Shown piece after piece: positions 44,870-52,112 of a stretch of 64,000 nt of DNA; within the stretch, counting starts at the first letter, position 1, and each line of letters starts with the position of its first letter. The notes under the pieces were generated by a model. It was not told the DNA's origin and did no database searches. It was given only the letters and a program-made list of their open reading frames with translations. The translations under genes and the position numbers were made by a program. The stretch is from RGIG3159 sp034927685 (GTDB lineage: Bacteria; Bacillota; Clostridia; Oscillospirales; Oscillospiraceae). The DNA lies in the NCBI GenBank assembly GCA_034927685.1, contig JAYFPO010000023.1, forward strand, positions 1-64,000, read 5' to 3'.

Positions 44870-45575
44870 TTTTCGTTCCTTTCCTTCTTGCATTTTTTTC
44901 TCGCTCCGCCTGGGAGAGCCGCAGATAATTTGGCGCCAGCGCACCGCCCATGGGGCGTTCGCCGCGCGCCGCCATCCGGGCGGCAGCCAGAGCGACGCCG
45001 GATGCCCGCTGCATTCGCAGCGGCTCCGGCAGTAACCACAAGTTGTCTATTTTTTCGCTCACGGTATTATAACACAACACAGCCCCGTCGCCAATCAGAA
45101 TTTTCTTTTTTTCTGATTTTTGAAGATCAGCCGCCAGCTCGTCCAGCGAAATGGCCCGGTCCTCCGTCAGCCGCGTCAGCGTCCCGTTCTCTGCCAGAAA
45201 CAGCGCATTATACACCTGACTGCGCCGCGCGTCCATGGCGGCGCAGATGACGCCGTCCAAATGCCGAACCGTCTCCGCCATAGCCTCCAGCGTGGAGACG
45301 CCGTAGAGCGGAATCTCCCGCGACCAGGCAAAGCCTTTCGCCGCCGCGACGCCGATCCGAACGCCGGTAAAGCTGCCCGGACCCGCCGCCACCGCGACCG
45401 CATCCACGTCTCGCGCCGCAAGGTCACAGTTGCGCAGCAAATCGGCTGCCATCTGCATCAGCGTCCGCGAATGCGTCTGTCCACTGTTCTGATAGTATTC
45501 CCCCAGCAGCGTTCCGTCCCGCAGCAGTGCCGCGGAAGCCGCCTTGGCCGAAGATTCAAAGGCTAAAATCAGCAA
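44862..45575 (-). CDS. tsaB: tRNA threonylcarbamoyladenosine protein TsaB
   Basis: 237 residues. ILAFESSAKAASAALLRDG, the AAGPGSFTGVRIGVAAAKGF signature and the C-terminal ANYLR tail are present. With TsaD and TsaE it makes the t6A modification at position 37 of ANN-decoding tRNAs. It overlaps tsaE by 20 nt. The common neighbours tsaD and rimI are absent here. Confidence 0.94.
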   Translation of the reverse strand: MLILAFESSAKAASAALLRDGTLLGEYYQNSGQTHSRTLMQMAADLLRNCDLAARDVDAVAVAAGPGSFTGVRIGVAAAKGFAWSREIPLYGVSTLEAMAETVRHLDGVICAAMDARRSQVYNALFLAENGTLTRLTEDRAISLDELAADLQKSEKKKILIGDGAVLCYNTVSEKIDNLWLLPEPLRMQRASGVALAAARMAARGERPMGGALAPNYLRLSQAEREKNARRKGTKNG

Positions 45576-45993
45576 GTGTTCGCCCTCCCGTCACGGTGAT
45601 CCTGCGCGCCTCCGCCGACTCCGCCGCAATCGATACAAAAATTGGGTCCTCCAACGCTTCCTCCACGTTTTCGCTCCATTCCACGGCGCAGACGCCGCCC
45701 CGTTCCAGATAGTCCTCCCAACCGATGTCGAACAGCTCCTCCGCCGAGCGAAGGCGATACATATCAAAATGGAACAGCGGCAGTCTGCCGGACAGGTACT
45801 CGTTGACGATGGTATAGGTCGGGCTGGTGACCGACTCTCGGATGCCGAGGCCCCGGGCCAGTCCCCGCGTAAAAGCGGTCTTTCCGGCCCCCAACTCGCC
45901 GCGATAGGCGATCACGTCGCCGGGCCGGAGCTGCGCGGCCAGTTTCTCCCCGATTTTCTCCGTATCTTCCGGACTTTTCGACAGAAATTCCAA
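45556..45993 (-). CDS. tsaE: tRNA threonylcarbamoyladenosine ATPase TsaE
   Basis: 145 residues. Walker A RGELGAGKTAFTRGLARGLG, SPTYTIVNEY and FHFDMYRLRSAEELFDIGWE then YLERGGVCAVEWSEN are family signatures. ATPase that activates the TsaBD complex. First gene of the tsaE-tsaB-upp group. Confidence 0.95.
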   Translation of the reverse strand: MEFLSKSPEDTEKIGEKLAAQLRPGDVIAYRGELGAGKTAFTRGLARGLGIRESVTSPTYTIVNEYLSGRLPLFHFDMYRLRSAEELFDIGWEDYLERGGVCAVEWSENVEEALEDPIFVSIAAESAEARRITVTGGRTLADFSL

Positions 45994-46063
45994 GGGTTCA
46001 CCCCCATTTCATACGCGTTATTTTATCATACCCGGTATCGATTTGCAAAACTTACTTTTTCTG

Positions 46064-46092
46064 TTTACTTCCAGGGAGGAAAATGGTAAAAT
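46064..46092 (+). promoter_or_regulatory. Sigma-A promoter of the FtsW/RodA gene
   Basis: TTTACT (46064-46069), 17-nt spacer, TG-extended TAAAAT (46087-46092). Confidence 0.6.
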
Positions 46093-46123
46093 AGCGGTAC
46101 TTGTGCCGGAAGGAGGCGTAACA

Positions 46124-47290
46124 ATGAAAAAAATGCTGCGCTCGCTGCGCTACTTTTTCAGCAGGGCGGACATGCTTCTGCTGTTTCTCTGCGTTATCGC
46201 CTCGACCTTCGGCATTGTGGCCGTGGCAAGCGCTACACAGCACTTCAACAGTAACCGGTACGTTCTCGTGCAGATTGCCGCACTGCTGATCGGCATTCTG
46301 CTCTATGTGGTCTTCACGCTGGTCGACATTGACATCATCGCGGAGCGGCGGGAGCTGTTATTTCTGTTCAATATGCTGTTTGTTGCCCTGCTGTTTTCAC
46401 CGCTCGGCATAAACGTTTCCGGCAACCGGAGTTGGCTGCACATTCCCGGCGTCCCCTTCAATATCCAACCGGCCGAAATCTGCAAGATCACCTTTATTGT
46501 CCTGATCGCCAAAATCATGTCGGTGCACCAGCGTACCATCTCCCGTCCCGGCACCGTCATCCGCCTCGGTTTCCACCTGATTTTCATTTTTGGTCTGATT
46601 ATTGTAGCCTCCCGCGACGCCGGTGTGGCGCTGATATTTATTCTGATTTTTCTCATCATGCTCTGGGCCGGCGGCGTCCATTGGGGCTGGTTTGTGCTCG
46701 CCATCGGCCTTGCCATTCTGGTCTTTCCGCTGGTCTGGAACTCCAATCTGATCGGGTCCTATCAGCGGGAACGGATCATGATGATTTTCGACCCCAGCAT
46801 CGACCCGGATGGCACCGGGATCCGCTGGCACACCAATCAGAGCCTCCTGTCCCTGACCGGCGGCGGCGTCATGGGACAAGGCCTGTTTCACGGCCAGCGG
46901 ACCCAGGCCGGCGCACTCTCCCAGCAGCACACCGATTTCATCTTCTCCGTCATTGGCGAGGAGCTTGGCATCGTCGGCTGTACGCTGGTGCTGCTTCTGC
47001 TGCTGGCAATTGTGATTCGCTGCATCTATGTCGGGGTCAAGTCCGGCAATTATATGAACCGTATGATCTGCATTGGTATTGCGGGTATGACGGCCTGCCA
47101 GATTATCATTAATGTTGGCATGTGTGTGGGCCTGACTCCGGTTATCGGCCTGACGCTGCCCTTCATCAGCTCCGGCGGCAGCTCTATCATCACAATGTAT
47201 ATGGCCATGGGCATTGTCTCCGGGATTCACATGCGGCCTGCGCCGGACGCCAACGCACACTATGTGCGGCCGCCCAACTACAGCCCCTGA
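46124..47290 (+). CDS. FtsW/RodA/SpoVE-family peptidoglycan glycosyltransferase
   Basis: 388 residues from the ATG at 46124 (AGGAGG 6 nt upstream). About ten spans; conserved loops GNRSWLHIPGVPFNIQPAEI, the long extracellular loop with QRTQAGALSQQHTDFIFSVI, and GGSSIITMYMAMGIVSG near the end (catalytic region of SEDS proteins). SEDS proteins polymerise lipid II with a partner class B PBP. No PBP, mreB or divisome gene is adjacent, so I cannot say whether it acts in elongation, division or the spore cortex. Confidence 0.92.
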   Translation: MKKMLRSLRYFFSRADMLLLFLCVIASTFGIVAVASATQHFNSNRYVLVQIAALLIGILLYVVFTLVDIDIIAERRELLFLFNMLFVALLFSPLGINVSGNRSWLHIPGVPFNIQPAEICKITFIVLIAKIMSVHQRTISRPGTVIRLGFHLIFIFGLIIVASRDAGVALIFILIFLIMLWAGGVHWGWFVLAIGLAILVFPLVWNSNLIGSYQRERIMMIFDPSIDPDGTGIRWHTNQSLLSLTGGGVMGQGLFHGQRTQAGALSQQHTDFIFSVIGEELGIVGCTLVLLLLLAIVIRCIYVGVKSGNYMNRMICIGIAGMTACQIIINVGMCVGLTPVIGLTLPFISSGGSSIITMYMAMGIVSGIHMRPAPDANAHYVRPPNYSP

Positions 47291-47312
47291 ATAAAAACCC
47301 TCAAAACAGTAA

Positions 47313-47347
47313 ATACTGCCTCCATATTCCAGATATGGAGGTAGTTT
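47313..47347 (+). promoter_or_regulatory. Hairpin that buries the ribosome site of the next gene
   Basis: CTGCCTCCATAT / ATATGGAGGTAG pairs over about 13 bp with a 5-nt loop. The right arm is the ribosome site GGAGG of the secreted protein that starts at 47351. There is no T-run, so a regulatory or weak terminator role is possible. Confidence 0.55.
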
Positions 47348-47350
47348 CAT

Positions 47351-48529
47351 ATGGTACGATCAATTGTACGCATCACCACCCTGCTCTGCCTGACCGCCTG
47401 CCTGCTTGCCCTACCGGCGCTGGCGGCAGAGCCGTCCGTCTACGCCTTTTCTGAGGGCGACTTTCTGCTCTCCGAAGAGAACAACACGCTCTGCGGCATT
47501 TTCCTGACCGACGTACCGGACGCCGGTTGCACCATGTGCTGCAGCGGCCGCATTTTACGTGCGGGCGATGCCCTCGACGTAACGCAGCTCTCGCAGATTC
47601 AGCTGACCGCCACCGCCGACGACAGTATGATAGCGGACGTATCCTACCTGCCGGTCTACGAGGACGGGGTCGGCGAGGGGAAAACGCTGCACATCGCGCT
47701 GCAGGGCCTGAAAAACCAGGCGCCCTCTGCCACTGACAGTGAGGTGGAAACCTACAAGGGCCTCGCGGTCTCCGGTTCGCTGCGCTGCGAGGACCCGGAG
47801 AGCGGCACACTGACCTTTGTGCTGGACAAGGAGCCAAAGTACGGCACCGTCACGCTGCACGACGATGGCACCTTCACCTATGCGCCGCAGAAAAACAAGG
47901 TGGGCAGCGACTCTTTCACCTATCATGCCGAAGATGAATCCGGCAACTGCTCAGAGACCGCCAATGTCACCATTCACATCCGCAAGACCTCCAGCGCCGA
48001 TGTATTCGCGGATATGCAGGGCGACAGTCAGGCGTTCGAGGCTATGTATTTGCGGAAGGCTGGTCTGTTTTCCGGCGAGACCATCGGCGGCACGCTCTGC
48101 TTCTGCCCCGAGAAGGATGTCACCGCGGGAGAATTTCTGATGATGGTCATGAAACTGACGGGTCTGCCGCCGGAGGATACGCTGGAAACCGCTGTGGAGT
48201 CTGACGACACCTGGTTTACGCCCTGGCAAAACGCAGCGCTGCGGGCTGGGATCACCAGTGTCAGCGACGCCGACGCGGCGATTCAGAAATCCGATGCAGC
48301 CGTTCTAATTGCCGGAGTTTTAGATCTGCCTGCGCCGGACACGGTGACCGTCTTTTCCGACGAGGCCTCCTACACCGAAAGCGCCTGTCTGAAGGCGATG
48401 GAGGAGGCAGGCCTTCCCTGCTTCTCCGGCGAGACGGAGGAGCCGCTGACCCGGCGGGACGCGGCGGAACTGCTCTACCGCGTGAATGGCTACTGCGAAG
48501 AAAACGATATCACATTCCCTTGGAATTAA
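47351..48529 (+). CDS. Secreted protein with cadherin-like Ig domain and S-layer-homology repeats
   Basis: 392 residues. Signal peptide TTLLCLTACLLALPALAA. A middle domain with the Big_9/cadherin-like pattern (YGTVTLHDDGTFTYAPQKNK then VGSDSFTYHAEDESGN), followed by three SLH-like segments: AMYLRKAGLFSG.., WQNAALRAGITSV.., CLKAMEEAGLPCFSGE ending DAAELLYRVNGY. SLH domains tether proteins to cell-wall polysaccharide. Its ribosome site is inside a hairpin. It follows the SEDS gene by 60 nt and ends at a strong terminator. Confidence 0.7.
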   Translation: MVRSIVRITTLLCLTACLLALPALAAEPSVYAFSEGDFLLSEENNTLCGIFLTDVPDAGCTMCCSGRILRAGDALDVTQLSQIQLTATADDSMIADVSYLPVYEDGVGEGKTLHIALQGLKNQAPSATDSEVETYKGLAVSGSLRCEDPESGTLTFVLDKEPKYGTVTLHDDGTFTYAPQKNKVGSDSFTYHAEDESGNCSETANVTIHIRKTSSADVFADMQGDSQAFEAMYLRKAGLFSGETIGGTLCFCPEKDVTAGEFLMMVMKLTGLPPEDTLETAVESDDTWFTPWQNAALRAGITSVSDADAAIQKSDAAVLIAGVLDLPAPDTVTVFSDEASYTESACLKAMEEAGLPCFSGETEEPLTRRDAAELLYRVNGYCEENDITFPWN

Positions 48530-48535
48530 GTGCGG

Positions 48536-48577
48536 AAAAAGGCGGCGGGAACCATGCGTGTTCCTGCCGCTTTTTTT
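48536..48577 (+). terminator. Terminator after the SLH-domain gene
   Basis: GGCGGCGGGAAC / GTTCCTGCCGC stem with a 7-nt loop and seven Ts. Confidence 0.9.
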
Positions 48578-48618
48578 CTGCGTCCGTCACTTTCGTTACT
48601 ATTTTGTAATTTTTTGTA

Positions 48619-48647
48619 TTGACATTGGAACTGGAGTGTGTTACAAT
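48619..48647 (+). promoter_or_regulatory. Near-consensus sigma-A promoter
   Basis: TTGACA (48619-48624), 17-nt spacer, TACAAT (48642-48647). One of the best vegetative promoters in the window. A GTTACA...TGTAAC inverted repeat (48651-48656, 48671-48676) lies between it and the ATG and encloses the ribosome site. Confidence 0.85.
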
Positions 48648-48678
48648 TTGGTTACAGTTTCAGTCGGAGGTGTAACAA

Positions 48679-48966
48679 ATGGCAGATAACAACATGCTGA
48701 TGTACAAGGGACATCCCCTTATGCGAAAAGATGATCTGGTCTATTATGGATCCATGGCGGACAAGTACATCGTCATGCTGCAGATTCTGGAGGCCACCAA
48801 TATGGCCGACCTGAATGTGGCAACTAAGGTTTCCGTCCAGTTGCAGCTCACAGATCCCAATCTTAAATCCCGTGACAGAGTCGTCAAAAAGAGCGAAAAG
48901 GACGGCTTTTATGCGGCGCTTGATGTCGGCTGTGTCTGGCTGGAGCGCGCGCTCTCATCCAAATAA
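48679..48966 (+). CDS. Conserved hypothetical protein, 95 residues
   Basis: Starts MADNNMLMYKGHPLMRKDD and contains YYGSMADKYIVMLQILEAT then SVQLQLTDPNLKSRDRVVKK. Composition is compact and soluble, with no membrane span. From memory, close homologues recur in Oscillospiraceae genomes as a small conserved protein of unknown role. It has its own strong promoter and an RBS (GGAGG) within an inverted repeat. NlpC/P60 follows after 30 nt and is probably co-transcribed. Function unknown. Confidence 0.7.
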   Translation: MADNNMLMYKGHPLMRKDDLVYYGSMADKYIVMLQILEATNMADLNVATKVSVQLQLTDPNLKSRDRVVKKSEKDGFYAALDVGCVWLERALSSK

Positions 48967-48995
48967 CCACAGAATACCATTCCGGAGGATCTACC

Positions 48996-50027
48996 ATGAA
49001 ACGATTGACAAAACTTCTTGTGCTGCTCATTGCCGTGATTGCTGTTTTCGCAGCGACCGCCATCTTCGCATCGGCGACTGACCAGAAAATCGGTGTTGGC
49101 ATTGTAGACGCCAGTGGTCTCCGGCTCCGCTCCTCGGCGGATATGGATTCCACTGTGATCTCCACCGCTGCCAATGGAGACAAGGTCGTCGTTCTGGCCG
49201 ACTATGGCGACTGGTACTTCGTGAACTACAATCTGAATGTTGGCTACATGAAAGCGGATTATCTGCAATTCCTGGATAAGGAAAATGTGTCTCTCGGCTA
49301 CGGTCGCGTCAATACCAATGTCAACTTCCGCACTTCCCCCGATGCAAGCGGCGAGGTAATCACACAGCTCGCACCGGATACGAAGGTCAGCATCATCGGT
49401 CTCAACTGCGGTTGGTACAAGGTTACATACAATGATTCCACCGGCTACATCCGCAGCGATCTCGTGGACTTGACCGAGGTCCCCTACTACAATACCAACA
49501 CCGGTTCCATTTATGACAGCAGCAGCTCCACCGGCAGTGAAAGCAGCAGCGCCGCCGGCAGCGAAAGCACCAGCGCCGCCAGCAGCGAAAGCAGCAGTTC
49601 TGCCAGCAGTGAAAGCAGCAGCGCCGCCAGCGTCGAGTCTGTTACATACAGCAGCGCCGGCGAGCAGGTTGTAGCCTTTGCCAAGACGCTGTCCGGAATT
49701 CCCTACGTCTGGGGCGGCACCTCCACCGGCGGCTTTGACTGCTCCGGCTTCGTGCAGTACGTCTACCGCCAGTTTGGAGTTTCGCTGAACCGCACGGCCA
49801 ATGCCCAGATGTCCAACGGCTATTCCGTCTCCTCTTCCGAGCTGATCCCCGGCGACGTGGTGTTCTTCAGCGGTACCTATTCCACCAGCGGTGCTTCCCA
49901 CGTCGGTATTTATATCGGAGGCGGCCAGTTTATCCATGCCAGCAGCGGCCGCGGTTGCGTGACCATCAGCGACCTGTGGAGCAGCTATTATTCCGCACAC
50001 TACTACGGCGCATGTCGTATCATGTAA
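48996..50027 (+). CDS. Secreted NlpC/P60 endopeptidase with two SH3 domains
   Basis: 343 residues. Signal peptide LVLLIAVIAVFAATAIFASA. Two bacterial SH3 domains (~28-170), a Ser/Ala/Glu linker made of repeated SSTGSESSSAAGSESTS units, then a NlpC/P60 domain with Cys (GGFDCSGFVQYVYRQFG, ~246), His (SHVGIYIGGGQFIH, ~300) and the third polar residue. It cleaves D-Glu-diaminopimelate bonds in wall peptides. The linker repeats are Ser-rich and low complexity. Terminator follows. Confidence 0.92.
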   Translation: MKRLTKLLVLLIAVIAVFAATAIFASATDQKIGVGIVDASGLRLRSSADMDSTVISTAANGDKVVVLADYGDWYFVNYNLNVGYMKADYLQFLDKENVSLGYGRVNTNVNFRTSPDASGEVITQLAPDTKVSIIGLNCGWYKVTYNDSTGYIRSDLVDLTEVPYYNTNTGSIYDSSSSTGSESSSAAGSESTSAASSESSSSASSESSSAASVESVTYSSAGEQVVAFAKTLSGIPYVWGGTSTGGFDCSGFVQYVYRQFGVSLNRTANAQMSNGYSVSSSELIPGDVVFFSGTYSTSGASHVGIYIGGGQFIHASSGRGCVTISDLWSSYYSAHYYGACRIM

Positions 50028-50040
50028 ATTCAGAGCGATC

Positions 50041-50080
50041 AAAACAGGCTGTTGCAAAATGCAACAGCCTGTTTTTTCTT
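50041..50080 (+). terminator. Terminator after the NlpC/P60 gene
   Basis: AAAACAGGCTGTTGCA / TGCAACAGCCTGTTTT stem of about 16 bp with a 3-nt loop and a T-run. Confidence 0.92.
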
Positions 50081-50288
50081 ATTCCATTATTTGCTTTTTT
50101 CGGCCCAGGTAAGCCGCCGAACGCGCTGCGATACCGTATTTCGTCAGATTCCCGAACACCCGCTGCCTCCCCCTCAGTTGATTTTCAAGTCTTCTCCTTC
50201 GCTTTCCAGCTCGTTTTGTCAGGTTTTTCCCGGTTTTTTTCTCGTTTTTTTCGCATACTATGAAAAAATAAAAAATCGAGGGATTGCC

Positions 50289-51308
50289 ATGAATCAGCAC
50301 GTTGGGACGCAGAGCATCGCCTTTGCGCAGCCGCCCGTCCTCTGCGCCGCTGCTGCAGTCGGCGGCAAGAAGGAGGCTGAGGGACCGCTGGCCGCCTATT
50401 TTGACATTCTCAGCACAGACACGAAATTCCGCCAAAAGTCCTGGGAAAAAGCGGAGAGCGAAATGCAGAAGTTGGCCCTGCAGACAGCCTTGGAAAAAGC
50501 TGAAATGGGACGCGGCGATCTGGACGCGGTACTGGCCGGAGATCTGCTGAACCAGTGTATTGGCAGCAGCTTTTCCATGCGAAATACCGGGCTTCCCACG
50601 CTGGGCCTGTACGGTGCCTGCTCCACCATGGCCGAAGGCCTTTTGGTTGGTGCTATCGCCGTCTCCGGCGGTTTTTTGCGCTCTACCGCCGTGCTGACCT
50701 CCTCCCACTTTGCCTCTTCCGAGCGGCAGTACCGCTATCCGCTCGGCTACGGCGGTCAGAGAACGCCGACGGCACAATGGACCGTCACCGGCTCCGGCTG
50801 CGCGATTCTGAAGGAAAACGGCCATGGTCCCAGAATTCCGCGCGCGACCATCGGCCAGATCGTCGATATGGGCATCAAAGACCAGAATAACATGGGCGCC
50901 GCCATGGCCCCAGCCGCCTATGAAACCATCCAGGCGCATCTTCATGATTTTTCCCTATCTCCGACGGATTATGACTTGATTGTCACCGGCGACCTGGGAA
51001 AAATCGGAAAGTCCATCGTGCTCGACCTGTTCCGGCGGGATGGCATGGCCGTAGACGCCGTCTATGACGACTGTGGCACCATGATCTACGACATTGCGCG
51101 CCAGGACGTGCACGCCGGCGGTTCCGGATGCGGCTGCAGCGGCGTCGTACTCAGCGGCTATCTGCTGCGTCTCATGGAGCAGAAGAAGCTGCGGAAGCTG
51201 CTGTTCTGCGGCACCGGCGCGCTGCTCTCCCCCACTTCGACGCAGCAGGGCGAATCCATTCCCGCGGTCTGCCACGCGGTTTCCATTCTTTCTGAGGAGG
51301 TCTCCTAA
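50289..51308 (+). CDS. spoVAD: Stage V sporulation protein AD
   Basis: 339 residues from the ATG at 50289 (GAGGG upstream). The thiolase-like fold of SpoVAD is visible: QTALEKAEMGRGDLDAVLAG, GLPTLGLYGACSTMAEGLLV, QRTPTAQWTVTGSGCAILKE. It binds dipicolinic acid and belongs to the channel that loads Ca-DPA into the forespore. The upstream region shows a CATACTA (50254-50260), a sigma-G-type -10, but no matching -35. Usually spoVAC precedes it; that gene is not in the window. Confidence 0.94.
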   Translation: MNQHVGTQSIAFAQPPVLCAAAAVGGKKEAEGPLAAYFDILSTDTKFRQKSWEKAESEMQKLALQTALEKAEMGRGDLDAVLAGDLLNQCIGSSFSMRNTGLPTLGLYGACSTMAEGLLVGAIAVSGGFLRSTAVLTSSHFASSERQYRYPLGYGGQRTPTAQWTVTGSGCAILKENGHGPRIPRATIGQIVDMGIKDQNNMGAAMAPAAYETIQAHLHDFSLSPTDYDLIVTGDLGKIGKSIVLDLFRRDGMAVDAVYDDCGTMIYDIARQDVHAGGSGCGCSGVVLSGYLLRLMEQKKLRKLLFCGTGALLSPTSTQQGESIPAVCHAVSILSEEVS

Positions 51309-51664
51309 TGGACTATCTGAAAGCGTTTCTCGTGGGCGGCGTGCTCTGCGCCATCGCCCAGATCCTGATTGACAAGACCAATCTGACTCCTGCCCGGATC
51401 CTCGTCACCTATGTGGTCTGCGGCGTTATTCTCGGCGGCGCGGGCGTCTACCAGTCCCTGATTGACTGGGGCGGCGCGGGCGCCACGATCCCACTGACCG
51501 GCTTTGGCTACAGTCTGGCCAAAGGCGTCAAAACCGCCGTTCAGAAGGACGGCCTGCTGGGCGTACTGACCGGCGGTCTGACCGCCTGCGCCGGTGGAAT
51601 CGCCGCCGCTGTATTCTTTGGCTACCTGGCTGCGCTTTTCTTTTCCTCGAAGGACAAATCCTGA
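51308..51664 (+). CDS. spoVAE: Stage V sporulation protein AE
   Basis: 118 residues; the start overlaps the spoVAD stop by one base. Small membrane protein: FLVGGVLCAIAQILIDKTNL, RILVTYVVCGVILGGAGVYQ, and GCGGAAVVFFG-like final span. SpoVAE is a membrane part of the dipicolinate channel. The stop codon lies inside a long inverted repeat. Confidence 0.93.
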   Translation: MDYLKAFLVGGVLCAIAQILIDKTNLTPARILVTYVVCGVILGGAGVYQSLIDWGGAGATIPLTGFGYSLAKGVKTAVQKDGLLGVLTGGLTACAGGIAAAVFFGYLAALFFSSKDKS

Positions 51665-51705
51665 ATCGGTTACTCCATCAAATTTGATGAGGAAACCGAT
51701 TCAGG
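51660..51705. repeat. Long inverted repeat spanning the spoVAE stop
   Basis: CCTGAATCGGTT / AACCGATTCAGG outer arms (12 bp, perfect) enclosing ATCAAA / TTTGAT inner arms with small bulges. There is no T-run on either side, so it is not a typical terminator; it may be an RNA-processing or 3'-stabilising hairpin. Confidence 0.75.
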
Positions 51706-51771
51706 AATGAAACAAACATGCAAAAAAGCCATGGTAATATTGATCGTATTAAATTTTTGCTTTGTAGGCTT

Positions 51772-51802
51772 TGCATAGAAGCACATCGACCCGGTCATAC
51801 TA
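51772..51802 (+). promoter_or_regulatory. Sigma-G/F (forespore) promoter
   Basis: TGCATA (51772-51777), 18-nt spacer, CATACTA (51796-51802). This fits the sigma-G consensus (gHATR, 17-18 nt, CATnnTA) closely. The ATG of the Asn-rich protein is 41 nt downstream. Confidence 0.75.
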
Positions 51803-51842
51803 CTGCCGTGGGAAACCGCAATTCTTCGAAGGAGGTAACATC

Positions 51843-52046
51843 ATGGACGACCACAAGTCTGATCTGAAGTACACCGACGCCCGGGATGCAAAGAACGCAC
51901 AGAACGCACAGAACTCCCGGAACTGCAAGGACGTCAAAGACGTCAAGGACGTAAAGGAATACTCCCAGAACAAGCAGAACAATCCCAGCAACCCAAATGG
52001 CGCGAACGACTCCAACGGCACAACCAGATCCACCAAGAACAACTGA
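51843..52046 (+). CDS. Asn/Lys/Asp-rich small protein, candidate forespore protein
   Basis: 67 residues from the ATG at 51843 with a perfect GAAGGAGGT site. Low-complexity repeats: NAQNAQNSRN, then KDVKDVKDVKEYSQNKQNNP and SNPNGANDSNGTT. There is no membrane span and it is almost entirely polar. It follows spoVAE and lies behind a sigma-G promoter. Similar polar Asn-rich small proteins occur in spores of Firmicutes, but I cannot assign a family. Inferred: produced in the developing spore. Confidence 0.65.
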   Translation: MDDHKSDLKYTDARDAKNAQNAQNSRNCKDVKDVKDVKEYSQNKQNNPSNPNGANDSNGTTRSTKNN

Positions 52047-52065
52047 CACTGTTTTCAATGAAACA

Positions 52066-52095
52066 GGGCGGCGGACGCAATCGTGTCCGCCGCCC
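52066..52095. terminator. Hairpin between the Asn-rich gene and putP (convergent)
   Basis: GGGCGGCGGAC / GTCCGCCGCCC stem of 11 bp with an 8-nt loop. On the minus strand the tail is CTGTTTCA. T-runs are short. Confidence 0.6.
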
Positions 52096-52112
52096 TCGCA
52101 TGATTAAACCGT

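Noticed and set aside
50230..50260. Sigma-G promoter of spoVAD
   Set aside because: CATACTA is present, but no GHATR-like -35 lies 17-18 nt upstream; mentioned only in the gene entry.
51900..51960. CRISPR or tandem DNA repeat
   Set aside because: The short GACGTCAAGGACGTCAAA-type repeats encode the KDV repeats of a small protein; there are no spacers.
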